Below, in pieces: positions 34,663-45,953 of a DNA stretch of 64,000 nucleotides; positions within the stretch are counted from its first letter, which is position 1, and every line of letters starts with the position of its first letter. Both the position numbers and the translations under genes were made by a program. The stretch lies in assembly GCA_003008705.1 (NCBI GenBank), contig PDUO01000031.1, forward strand, positions 310,001-374,000, given 5' to 3'. The notes below the pieces were generated by a model. That model was not told where the DNA came from. It saw only the letters and a list, made by a program, of their open reading frames with translations, and ran no database searches. The DNA is from Pezicula radicicola (Eukaryota > Ascomycota > Leotiomycetes > Helotiales > Dermateaceae).

Positions 34663-36717
34663 TTATATCTTTTGAACCATTTCCTCAGTCAACTGAGCTT
34701 CCGAAGTACCTAGATCAGCCCCCCAGTCATAATACTTATACTCGGTTGCATGTGGAACCGGGAATACCCAGCATAAAATCGTGCACAAGATGAAGCCACC
34801 AAAGAGGCCTGAAAATGTTAGAATATCTCAATTATCGTTGAAGAGAAAAGTAATCACATGTCAACAAAAAAAGTAATCTGGAAAATATGCTTCCACACAA
34901 GACCATAATAATTGTCTGTTAAGGCATCTTCAAAGCCAGCTAATCATGACAGTTAACCGTCAGTGCTCATACACTAGGAAGTTTAAATCTGAGGAGATAA
35001 ACGTACATAACGAGATCAATATGGTCGCTAGCTAGACTAAGAATGCTCTCTAGTGCCAACCTCCTTTGAACCAATAAATCGACCTAGGGTCTCCAATATA
35101 CAAGTCTGGAATCTTCCAATTCTGTTTTCTAATCATCCAGAAATCAGAGATGTAGATACCAATCAAGGGTGAGACGAATAAGCCGAAGGAACTTAGCACT
35201 GTAACGGAAGTCCGTGGAGAATTGAAGAAGTTCCATGGACAGACTACGAATCCCACGAATACCAGAAGGAGGCCACCGCGTGGAGCGTTGAGTAATTGTG
35301 GAACTATGGATGTCAGATCCATACCTGCAGAAACAGCATTCAGCGAAACATTAACCTAGGTAAAAGTCAGATTATAAAAGTCAATTGTTGGCCATAGTAG
35401 GAGGTAATTACGGCAAGCTGACTTAGAAACCAGCCTAAACCAGCAAAAAAGGTTCCAGCCCGTGCTGTAGGGCTGTAATTCACTTCCTGAACATAAAGCA
35501 AGAGAGTCATAGGGTTCCAGATAATTTCTCCGTACATGGACCTCACTGCACTAGTTACGAAGACTCCAAACATTGCCGTTATAGTAACTGCTAACGGGCA
35601 GGCAACCCAGATGCCTATCCGAACGGCACCTGGAGATTTTGCGTAGCGTGACCAATCGGAGTGGCGAAGACTAGAGCCAGTGAAACTTCCACAAAGTGTG
35701 CATATTGTTTGGATAAACACAAAGATGGTATCGCTGAATATCGGTCAGTAATTTCTACGCTCCATAATTGATTTGGTGAGGTTGACTTGCCCAGTTGAGA
35801 GGACCTTTGCAGGAGCCACTAAATCTCCAGCACCTTTGTTCGTAGACATAACCCAGATAAACATTCCCACTATTGTGGTAACTACAGCAGCAAAACTGAC
35901 CATGAAGAATTTATGCCGTTTCCATGGCTTGATGAAGAGTACCGGAACAAATACACACATATATATGACGGTTCCAATTAGATTGGCTGTCATAATATTG
36001 GCACTAAATACAAGTGAGCATCTGTGAGAACTATGAGTAGAAAAACATGTAAAGATGAGCTACCTTAAAGGAAGAGTATTCTTTAGTCTGTGGAAGCTTG
36101 GGAAGATAGCAGATAGCATAACATTGACAGCAATACCTCCCCAGTATGATTGTATTCCGCAACTTGTCTCTTATTAGTAATAGATACCAAACAACTTGGA
36201 GTGATATAGAACAGAAACCTACTAGAGAAAGGTTGTGAAGTACTTCACAAAAACTACAAAATAGCTCCATACATGCCAAAGGTAACTCGCGACATCATCG
36301 GGAACCCAAGGTAGTATTTGATACCCGGCTCTCCACGGGTCCAAGCTACGATTGAGCATACAACAGAACCAACCAACATTGCACCAATCGCTTGACCAGC
36401 AGTGAGACCATTAGCGATAGTAGTCGCGCCCATGGTCCAAAAGGAGGCACAGACGCCCCCAGAAAACCTTTGCAAGTGTCAGCAATTTAGCTCTTGTGAA
36501 AATTTCAAGCAACATACCAGTAGCTGATATATGACTTAGTTGTGAATGTTCGGTTCTTTGGTAGCACTGGAAGGATATCTGGATTGGTCCATCGATCGAT
36601 AGGTCTACCGTCTTCTTCGTCGTCGTGAATACGAATCCTTTCGAACACCGCACCGCAAGCTTTGGAGAGTGCTACTACGGTCATTATTGCCTCAACCTTA
36701 CTTAGAAATATCTTCAA
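34663..36717 (-). pseudogene. NCS1 nucleobase:cation symporter (uracil/allantoin permease type), broken
   Basis: Exons can be followed on the minus strand: 36717-36518 (start MKIFLSKVEAIM; ends SYISYW), a 50-base intron, 36467 to about 36225 (GATTIANGLTAGQ, GFPMMSRVTFGMYG), a block to 36064 (YWGGIAVNVMLSAIFPSFHRL), 36003-35412 (SDWSRYAKSPGAV, an NCS1 signature) and 35355 onward (NAVSAGMDLTSIVPQ, FISDFW-like ISDFWMIRK, ending GGWH). A final exon 34808-34663 has EYKYYDWGAD and a normal stop. Breaks: TGA at 35745-35747, TAG at 35050-35052 and 35032-35034 (both where homologues have Trp, H-W-RAFLV-W-LATIL), TAG at 36222-36224, and a one-base loss near 36253. The parent protein would import nucleobases or allantoin with a cation. 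RIP-like mutation fits the TGG-to-TAG changes. Confidence 0.8.
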
Positions 36718-37763
36718 AAGGAGCTTCCTGCTTCTCTGATTATAAATACATTATGAGAACCTTTCATGTCTTTTCGTTGCTAGGTAGGTAGTTACCCAAA
36801 GTTGTCTTGAGGAAAACGGGTATCAGTGATACATATCCCATTGCCCGCATTATCAATAACTTTATCAGATTGTTGGGGAGTTCAGATAACACCGAAACAC
36901 ACTGTCTATCCAAGATTCTAGGGAAGCCAAATTGATCTGCGCTTGATAATGATTAGCTATCTTAACGTCCCATCTTTGTAGGTGTGCGGCTCCACGAGAC
37001 TCCCCGAGATTAGAATGGCGCACTCTCTACCCGTGGTGTCTTATCATAGAGCAAACAGATCTTAGTCTATACTGCAAGCTTGAGCAGAGTCCACTGCTCG
37101 TGGGTGATAATGGTGGCTGGGATTTCGGATTTCTTTCCCGGTAAGAGGCTTTTGGTTTTGCGTGTCCAAGCGAGAATAACAATATCGGTTCTAAACAATA
37201 CGATGAGAAGGATTTACCCTAACTGCCTTTGTTCTTATTTTCAGAATCCTGCCCAAGTCTGAGTTTGAATTTAGGGGACGGGAATCCTTGCTTGAATACA
37301 TAGAAGGGAGGGCAAAGATGATCCCAGGGTTTTTGCCTAGCATGCACTGCAAAGATATATGATTAGCAACTGCCATTTTCGTATTTACGATTTTTGTGTG
37401 TTTTCGTTCAAATCAGACCTACTATATCACTACAAATGAGGTTCTATTCCAGCGGCTTAATAGTCATAAGCGAGCAAAAATCCACATCCCCCTTTTTACT
37501 AAGTCATATTCTCCAATTGAGCAACGAGAGCACGCCTGACAAAAGTTTTCTCACGAATCACCCAAACGTTTCTAGTGATCGTGATCGGACATCTAAGAGC
37601 CTCTCCAAAGAATTGCTTTACCTATTCTGTAAGGCGGGATACTACTCCAAGATGTCGAAAGTCTAACCTCAATTAGCTAAAACAAAATTTCCACAATACA
37701 AAAACAATGTGCAATTCCTTATACATTCAGTTGCTGATAATTATAGCAGTGACTTTTATTTCC
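36718..37763. other. Intergenic, no gene seen
   Basis: Lies between the start of the NCS1 pseudogene and the 3' end of the dioxygenase gene, both on the minus strand. Only short frames occur, without recognisable domains. The part above 36717 would have held the permease promoter. Confidence 0.4.
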
Positions 37764-38911
37764 CTACACCTTAAAAGCATAAGCAGCCTTAAACTTGGAC
37801 ATAATATGCTCTTCAACCGTCATTACAGGGCCAGGACTCCCATCCAAAGGAGCCAAAACAGTCTCAATATTCCCATTATAAAAGAAAGGAATACTATATC
37901 TATCAGAATCTCCAACATTCAGAACTCGATGAGTTGCACTACGATAATGACCACGAGTCCATCTCTCTAATAGATCGCCTATGTTTACGACGAATCGATC
38001 TTTTACGGCTGGGACGGGTATCCAACTATTTGTAGGAGGATAGAGGACTTGTAGACCTTCGTGATTTGGTTGTTGTAGGAGTAGTGTTATACAGCCGAAA
38101 TCGGTATGTGCTCCAGCTAGCATGATAAAGAGTTAGTAAGTTGAGGTTTAAAACTCAAACTTGGTAGAACGGAAGATATGAAGGGGAAAAGTCGAGTACA
38201 AACATACCACCAAGTTGTTTCTCATCAACAGACTTCTGCGGTGGATAATGAAGCAACCGAATATTGGCAACCGGATCCTGCATAACACCATCGAAAACAT
38301 CCGGAGAATATGGTAATCCCAAAGCCAGAATCTTGAGCAGTAAATGACTAAGCTCGAGCATCCTCTCCCGGTATTCTTTAACTGGCTCTTTGAACACCTC
38401 GTTTGGTAGATCAGGCCACAGATTGGGTCCTTGAAGAAACTTTCCAGCTCTTGGATCATCCGTGGGGATCTCTCTGCCAATAGATAATCCCTAAATCCAA
38501 TAATACTCAGCATAATAGTTCTTAATTTTTAATAAATTTCAGTGTCCAATGAAATGGCCTAAATAGGCAGGATATTTGAAGGAACTACTGTACCTCTTTC
38601 AGATCTGGTTTAGCATCAGCTTGTAACTGCTGACCTCCAATCATTTCATACCCACGTTTAGACGATCCCATCGCCTTGCTCATAGAGAGTTCCTGCTTCT
38701 TCTCAAGTGGTAAATCAAAGAAGATCTTAGAACAACCAAGAACTGTCTCTTGCAAATGTAGAGGTATACCGTGTCCAACGAGTTGAAAGAATCCATACTT
38801 CACGCAAGCGTTGCGAACGGCGGAAACAACCTCATCACGAGCTCCCTGCGAGGCTGATGCGTCAAGGAAAGGACTGATGTTGATTATGGGAATTGTGTGC
38901 TCAACTGCCAT
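37764..38911 (-). CDS. 2-oxoglutarate/Fe(II)-dependent dioxygenase, isopenicillin N synthase-like
   Basis: Three exons on the minus strand, 38911-38594, 38490-38208 and 38116-37764, join in phase with introns of 103 and 91 bases. The product is 317 residues, normal for the family. The N-terminal domain has IPIINISPFLDAS and CVKYGFFQLVGHGIP, the classic DIOX_N pattern. The catalytic core gives the iron triad H204, D206 (AGAHTDFG) and H263 (SATHRVLNV), and the 2-oxoglutarate-binding pair R273/S275 (DRYSIPFF). Fungal relatives include thymine-7-hydroxylase, gibberellin-type and secondary-metabolite oxygenases, and the sequence alone does not choose among them. The nearby nucleobase permease pseudogene, in the same orientation, makes a nucleobase-oxidising role worth testing. 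All key residues are present and no break is visible. Confidence 0.88.
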
Positions 38912-39312
38912 GGTGATATGAGAATTTATGTTGAGGTAAGTAGAATCGATAGCTTTGGTGTCACTTTAAGAATCTGAGTAAGATGAGAGAGTAGTATACC
39001 ATGTGAAACTTATATCAAACTATGAATATCATGTGTGAAGGACGGGCAACTTCCCCATACTTAACTTAGCTGATGCTATTAAGACGGGCAAGCAGACCCC
39101 CTATCCCTTAACATATTGCCGCTTCGCTATATTCCTGGTCAACCCCCACTTTTCGGGCATTTCTAACGATACAGTACCTAGTTGATCTGTGAATTCTAAA
39201 GATCAGATGTCACCGCGTATCTCACTATAATCCAGTTATACACCTTAAGAGCAAGGGTTATCAAAGCTCTCGGCGAATAATTTCCTGACCTCGAACTATG
39301 ACACCAATACCC

Positions 39313-39777
39313 CTACAAAAGGGTCATGCCAAAAAAAAGGTGTTCGCGTACTGCTGTTAGTTGTATACTGTAACAGTATACAGTACAGAAAGCCCTTGTG
39401 AAATCATCTGCTAGATAATCGGGCAAATAATCAACACCAACAGTAGTTCCCTTATTATTTACTGTGCTATACCAAGGAGTACCAGACCGGTTATTGGCAG
39501 ATTTAGGAACCGTAATCAATGGGATGCTGAAAAAGCAATCAGAATAACGAACTGGGGCAGTAATACTATTGCTTTCAGGCTTCGTGGCTTACCTAGAACA
39601 GAATCTCAACACAATTACACGAGGAAAACGGTGCTTTCGTCCTAATTCCAGACCTCTTCTCAAGAGGTAAGCACAAGACGTATTTGTAATGCGTCTATAC
39701 TTTAACGAGGAGCTTTCCACGGGCTTGAGAAAGAATGCAGAGAAGATTTGCCAATACCCACTGCTCTGTACTACCAA
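39313..39777 (-). CDS. Hypothetical two-exon protein, not recognised
   Basis: Two minus-strand blocks, 39777-39593 and 39526-39313, are joined in phase by a 66-base intron with good ends (GTAAGC...TTTTCAG). They give 132 residues. The most protein-like part spans the splice site, with ELGRKHRFPRVIVLRFCS and IPLITVPKSANNRSGTPWYS, then GTTVGVDYLPDYLADDFTRAF. This has the look of a conserved enzyme or binding fragment, but I cannot name a family. The N-terminal 40 and C-terminal 30 residues look less convincing, so this may be a remnant of a larger gene, perhaps with further exons above 39777. Neighbour to the dioxygenase gene with the same orientation. Confidence 0.35.
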
Positions 39778-40867
39778 TAGCCATGGGATGGAATCTCAAC
39801 GAGGTGCATCTAGAATACACACCAGTTGCAATCTGTTGGTGATTGTGATTATAGTCATAAATGGAAGAAGCCTTGACTATCTTTGAGCTGTAAGATATGC
39901 AACATAGCGGATAGTGTCATTGGCAATCCAAGATAACAACGAGACGCCGATTGAAAGGTAAGCCCGCAGCCGACTCAGCTGAATAGACATGCCATGTACT
40001 GTACCTATATTGATAGTATGTCATCTATATGAAGAAAGTTATGGGATCTCAACGCTAGGCTATATCTTACCACTTTTTACAAACTCCCAACCAGGCAGTT
40101 GTCTAGTCATTTTCGGGACTAAACTGTAGCTCGACATCATGACGAGATGATCAAGAAATGCTATGAGTAAGTGATAGATTTCACATTCTTGGTACATCGG
40201 TGTTCAACTCAGCCGAAAGCAGTTTCTTCTTATTCTGTCCTGCTGTGCTGAAGTGGAGTATAACCCTTGCTTGGAAACAAGTCGGTCAAAAAAAAATTTC
40301 CAAGAGCCTCTCACTGCATTTGCAGAGAGCTGCGATCGTTGCAATTTTTGCTGAGCATGGGTCGCAACCTTCCATAATCGTAGGGCAATGGTTTTGACTA
40401 CTCGGAGAGGAAAATGAGGTTGGATTTAGGCAGGGAGAGGAGATGTCAGCGAGATTTTGCCTTGTTGCTGTTGCTACTGGTGCAGGTAAGACTCATTATA
40501 CCCTACCTACCTGTCAGCCTGTAGGCAAGTTACTAAGGCAACTACTGTATGATTAGTTGTCAGTAATCTTGGCCTAACTGCGCCCCGGCTTACCTAGATA
40601 AACAGTTCAGACTCAGGTAGTAGTGGATATTTTCTCTCGAAAACTTTGCGGCGTGCATGAAGTTATTCAGAAACCACAGTCCCAAGTTGTTAATGATTCC
40701 ATTAAACCTCGTCGTCGCAGTCGCAGTGACTAGGATCCGCGCAGATCATCGTGTCCGCCAAGCTAGCCTCCTCTTCCTCAGCCGCGGCTGGCTTAACCTC
40801 TACTTCTACGCCATAAACTCATCACCTATCCTTCCTTTCTATTAAGATATTTTCATCCCATACCAAA
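39778..40867. other. Intergenic; promoter of the EXPERA gene at its right end
   Basis: No gene seen. The last 150 bases (about 40720-40867) are C/T-rich and lead into the EXPERA start, as expected for a fungal leader. A TACTGTAC motif occurs near 39997. Confidence 0.4.
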
Positions 40868-41700
40868 ATGGCAGATATCTCTACCTCACCAGGTATCCTC
40901 GAGTTGATCGATACAACAACCATTCTCTCGCTGCTGGCCGTACTCTTCCTCCTCAATGCGGCCTACCTAACCTCGCTCTCAGTCCTGCATATCTCTACCC
41001 CAGCACGCCTTCGAGTCCTCTTCATCTGGCATGCCTTCGACTTCCTCATCCACACCATCTTTGAAGGATCCTTCCTCTACAATTGCTTCTTCACCTCTTC
41101 CCCTTTCGACCCCGCGACGTCGCACCCTGCATCCGTCACGAACTTCTTGAATCAACCAGATAGGTTGTATGGCGCTGCATATGGCGATAATTGGGCGACG
41201 AAGCTGTGGATGGTGTATGCGAAGGCGGATAGAAGGTGGGGTGGTGCGGATTTGACGGTGATTAGTTTGGAGTTGTTGACGGTTCTTGGGGCGGGACCGT
41301 TAGCAGCATATATTTGTTGGGGGATTGCGAAGCGCGATTATCGTGTTTCGTTTTGGATGATTGTTTTGGCTACTGGGGAGTTATATGGAGGTTTGTCTTC
41401 CTATTATGCTTCAATTTGTTTGGGCTGCTTTTTGGGCGAGAGGAGCTAATCGAGACGTGATAATACCTAGGCTTTATGACCTTCTGCCCCGAATGGCTTA
41501 CCGGAAACCAGAATCTCGATTCAAGTAACTTCATGTTTCTTTGGGTATATCTGGTTTTTTTCAACATGATATGGGTTTTCCTCCCACTGTATGCTTTGTG
41601 GGTTGCGTTTTACGATATCAAGAATGCCATGATGGTCCGCAACGGCGTTGTGGCTGCGCGGTTGGAGATGATGGAGAGGGACAGCAAGAAAGACAAATAA
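40868..41700 (+). CDS. EXPERA-domain membrane protein (emopamil-binding-protein family)
   Basis: Two exons, 40868-41390 and 41471-41700, join in phase over an 80-base intron. The product is 250 residues. It shows about five hydrophobic helices: LSLLAVLFLLNAAYLTSLSV, a helix with IWHAFDFLIHTIFEGSFL, ELLTVLGAGPLAAYICW, FWMIVLATGELYGGFMTF and LWVYLVFFNMIWVFLPLYAL. The His/Glu pair in WHAFDFLIHTIFEG and the polar residues around YAKADRRWGGADLT fit the EBP/EXPERA fold, whose best-known member is the ER sterol delta8-delta7 isomerase. Fungi make that step with ERG2, so EXPERA proteins such as this one have an open function. The C-terminal tail ends in SKKDK, a lysine-rich ending compatible with ER retention. 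The start is the only sensible ATG. Confidence is high for family, low for reaction. Confidence 0.85.
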
Positions 41701-42431
41701 GGGACTTTCACATTATATATGGATGAAAAGAGTTCGTAGGTTTGGCGCTTCTTGTAAGATACCCTTGATGTTGTACTATTTGAAAAGTTGCTTTCTTCTG
41801 GTATTACAGGACTTTCATGGCGGTGTCTTGGGGCTTAAACCTCAGTAGTCTGAGAATGCCCCCTCGAGTATGACTCTTTAAGCACTTGAGTAATCTCAAT
41901 CGAAACTAAGGCGAGTACCATCGGCAGCTCTTGCTAAAGTCTAGGTAATTGACAGAAGCGGAACGCGGAGATGGTTTAGATGGAACTGAAATTATATCAC
42001 CTCAACGCTCATGCGATACTGCCTGCTAGACACGAACACCAAGTGTGATAAAAGTAGAATTCGTGCTTGTAAACATTATTGCGAAACTGTACTTCTCGTT
42101 CTGCAACAATAGCTGGCCAATCAATTCTAGTTCGCTCGCCTATCTCATCTTTGCGCGCTGCCAAGTGAAAGTTAGCCAAGACTTATATCTACAAAACAAC
42201 AAGAAGCCCTCTCGTCCTTTACCACAAAATCCACAAGAACACAATTAAGTGGTCCGTGCAAATGAAGTGAAACTGAGACCGTAGTACTCGTACTCTTTAT
42301 TAGGCCTACTGCTCTCCCCACGGAAGATCTATAGGGCCGACAGATCAACAACTTCCAACTTCCAAGATTCCATCATCTCATCCAAGAGAGAATAATCTTT
42401 CCAAAATCCATCAAATACAAAGATCCCAAAG
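41701..42431. other. Intergenic, promoter of the multicopper oxidase gene
   Basis: Between two + strand genes. It should hold the 3' UTR of the EXPERA gene and the promoter of the oxidase. I see no distinct copper- or iron-responsive box that I can support. Confidence 0.4.
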
Positions 42432-44788
42432 ATGGTCAAACCCCTAATATCATCTAGCTTCCTCAGCTTCCCAAAACTCCTCCTATGGAGTCTCCCCTTA
42501 CTACTATTTCTCATCTACACATGGCTAATCGGTCGGCTCGATACATACACGGGATCATTCATCCCAATCATCTCACAACTCTTCACTAAACTCGAGGAGG
42601 ACTTGTCAAGTTATACAACAACTGCCCCGATCTTACACGACTCATCTTTTATTCCTAATTTCGTTTTAAGGGTTGCTGAACAGGAATTCACTCAATCATG
42701 TATCACGAAACCGAATGTTATTCTTATCAATGGCACTTCTCCTGGACCTGAGATTCGTCTCGTTGAGGGAAATATTTATTGGGTTCGTGTTTATAATGAG
42801 TAAGTTTTTTGCTACCTACTAACCGAGTTCTTATGTCACATTTAAGGAATTGAGTTAACTTTTTTTGTCGACATATTTAGTATGGATAAGCAGAATTTAA
42901 CCATGGTAGTGTACCTTCTTACCTATTCTAAAATTCCTAACATACAACATGCAGCATACAACATGCATATTATTTGAAAGTATCAATTCATTGAAAGAAA
43001 GCTTCTAATTCAATCTATCGGGATTTATTAGCATTGGCACGGCCTAAGCATGGCCGTCTCACCCTTCAGTGATGGTACACCAGGAGCATCACAATGGCCA
43101 ATCCCACCAAACCACTACTTCGACTACGAAATAGAAGTCGTACCAGGACACGCGGGAACCTATTTCTACCATTCACATATCGGATTCCAAGCCGTCACCG
43201 CAGCGGGCCCTCTGATAGTTGAGGATGCCGGAGCAGTGCCGTACTCGTATGACGAAGAAAGAATAGTCGCCTTATCTGACATCTTCTCAAAAACAGATTC
43301 AGAAATCGAAAAAGGATTAATTGGAAACCCATTCAACTGGAGTGGAGAAACAGCTAATATTTTAGTTAATGGAAAAGGACAGATGGATGGTAATGCAGCA
43401 GGTTTAGGATGTGAACTTACTACTATTGATGTAGAACCTGACAAAACTTATCGGTTTAGATTTATCGGTGGAACGGCTCTTTCATTTGTAACATTGGCTT
43501 TTGAAGGTCATGAAGAGATGATTTTCATTGAAGCTGATGGTGCATATACGAAACCGGTTAATATCTCATATCTTCAGATCGGAAGTGGACAGAGATTTAG
43601 TGTTCTATTTAAGACTAAAAGACGGAGTGAATTATTGGAGTTAGGGAAATCTCAGTTTTGGATGCAGATGGAAACGAGGGATCGACCGACACTTACTCGT
43701 TCTTACGCAATCCTGAATTATAAGATTCCCAGTTCGAAAAGAGTTCCCTTACCAATCTCACCACGTCTTACACTCCCAACAACTCAACCACCACTAACTC
43801 TTCCACCAACAACCCTCGGCTGGCTAGATTACAAACTCGAATCCCTCCTCCCGGACCCAGACTTTCCACTCTCCTCAGAAGTAGCCCGACGCATCACAAT
43901 CCGAACCCATCAGATCATAGGATCAGGAACAGTAACCTGGGCACAAGACGATAGTCCATGGATAGAAAGCTTCCCAAAAGAACCCTATTTAGTAACAATC
44001 TACAAGAACTCAAGTCTCGAAATGCCATCTCTCGATCGAGCATTAGCACACCAAGGAATCGATCCAATAACCCGTGCATTCCCTGCGTCTTTGGGAGAAG
44101 TAATAGAGATAATAATTCAGAATACGGGATCGGATGTGGGGAGTGTTGATGTTCATCCTTTTCATGCTCATGGTGCTCATTATTATGATCTTGGATCGGG
44201 GAATGGTACTTATGATTTTGTGAAAAATGAGGAGTTGATTAAGGGGGTGAGTTTGGTTAGGAGGGATACTACTATGCTTTATAAATATAGTGAGAAGACT
44301 ACGCCTGGTATTGATATGGGATGGAGGGCTTGGAGATTAAGGGTTACGGAACCGGGTGTTTGGATGATTCATTGTCATATTTTGCAGCATATGGTTATGG
44401 GTAAATACGCCCTTTTCATTTTGCCCTTTTTGCTTGCTATCGTTCATATTACTTTATCAAATTCCCCAGCAACATTATCACATACTTCCACTTCTTCAAA
44501 ACCCACATAACTAACTATCTGCGATACTATATAATAGGCATGCAAACAGTATGGATAATGGGAAACGAAACCGAGATCTTAAAAGGTTACCCCAAAGAAC
44601 ACGTTGAAGGATATTTGAAATATGGTGGTGTAGCAAACGGGAATGATACACATGAGTAAGTATACTTTCCCTTCCTTTATTCCACAACTACCCCCCACAA
44701 CTTCAATGACCCAGAACCCTAACTTAACTATTATCATTATAGTCCACACGTTGTCCATTTCAAAGATACAGTACCTTTACCCAGGTAA
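42432..44788 (+). CDS. Membrane-anchored multicopper oxidase (laccase/ferroxidase-like)
   Basis: Five exons join in phase: 42432-42799, 42881-42905 (a 25-base microexon), 43032-44400, 44538-44655 and 44743-44788. The product is 641 residues. An N-terminal hydrophobic segment (LLLWSLPLLLFLIYTWLIG) acts as signal or signal-anchor. All four copper motifs are present: HWHG, YHSHIG, HPFHAHGAHYY and HCHILQHMVMGM. The Cys-His ligand of the type-1 copper is there, and the tenth residue after that Cys is Met, encoded just after the third intron, which predicts Met as axial ligand. Reading through that intron gives a false stop at 44510. The protein ends VPLPR without a second TM segment. The family oxidises phenols, ascorbate or Fe(II); no Fet3-type ferroxidase residues were confirmed and no FTR1 permease gene adjoins, so the substrate is open. 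Confidence 0.88.
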
Positions 44789-45045
44789 TTTATGAACAAA
44801 AAGAAATTGGGTTCAGGCTTTTGGGTTAGGAGTTACCTAGTTTTGCATTCCATTAGATAGTAAATGAATAAATTCAGAAAAACAAATATACCCTCTTTTC
44901 ATTCTCTAGGTTTCCATTCACATCTTTTCTTACCAGCCACAATAAGAGCTAGTAATTACATTACACCATTTTCAACAATCTTTCACCTTAGCAATAACAC
45001 AATACAATTCAAACACAAAAAAAGGGTATTACCTCCTAACCAATC

Positions 45046-45190
45046 AATTAACCAAAACAAAACAAAACAACCCCAAAACCCCCTAAAACAAAACAAACCA
45101 AAACAAACCACGTGCCCCAACCAAACTAATTCCAAATCATCCCCTCCTATCTCATCCCATCCCATCCCATCCCATTCCGTCCCATCCCCT
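45046..45190. repeat. Low-complexity CA-rich tract with CCCAT repeats
   Basis: AAAAC-type units (about 45053-45110) are followed by five tandem CCCAT units (about 45153-45176). The + strand is nearly free of G, so a spurious frame (44864-45364) stays open. It lies in a 1.2-kb gap between the convergent oxidase and HAM-2 genes. The rest of that gap has no gene I can support. Confidence 0.8.
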
Positions 45191-45953
45191 ATTCCAGCCT
45201 CCTCCGCTTACAAACCCAACCTAACCTTTCCTCCAACCGTCCATCCCTCCCCTTACACCCCATACAACCGCATAAACCACACACCCTCACCAATCAACTC
45301 CGCTCCGCTCCGTCCCATTCCCTACCTTACCCTGCCATACCAGGACATACCACCCAAAAGATAAACCCGACAATAGAAACTCGGAAAATAAGTCAACCAT
45401 CAGCAATCAACCCGCTTAGTAAAAGCTGGCGCAGTACCTTACCTAGCTACCGACGAGCTTCGGGTGCTTTGCATTATGAGTTAGGGCTAAGCGAGTGTAC
45501 CGAGTTATGGGATTGACCAACCACGAAAAACCGCTCAGCCTACTCGGCAACCCTCAAAAAAGTGCCAATGCCCCCAACGCCAGAACGCAAAACCCTTAGA
45601 TTGATCAAAACACGTTTTGAATTTTGACAAAAGAGGAAGGTGAGATTGGTACCGAATAAGTCTCATGGTCTCATGTATGATTTATCTTTTCGGAGATTTA
45701 AAGACGATATGCAACAAAGTCTTAAATATTTGCAATGTTGGTGTGTTGACAACGTGGTGTGGTCATGGTCATGGTGTGGTTGGATCTATTGTTTGTCAGT
45801 GCTTGTTTGGATGCATGAAATTGAAATCTTGAAACGAAACAACAATCCAAGACAGTGCGTATGAGCCTGGATCACCAAATGGCTGTAAATAATCAAGATG
45901 GTTTTTGTCCGCAGCCGCCTAGATACAAGAAGAAGCCTTCCCGCCCCCTTCCT

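Noticed and set aside
35745..35770. A 25-base intron to bypass the TGA in the NCS1 gene
   Set aside because: Far shorter than any other intron here, and the frame is continuous on both sides of the TGA, so a nonsense change is simpler.
44401..44510. Frame continuing past HMVMG to a stop at 44510 as the real end of the multicopper oxidase
   Set aside because: A consistent intron at 44401-44537 restores GMQTVWIMGNE, which family members have after this motif, and supplies the axial Met.
44864..45364. 166-codon + strand frame
   Set aside because: Lies in G-depleted low-complexity DNA; Asn/Pro/Lys/Ser composition and no domain.
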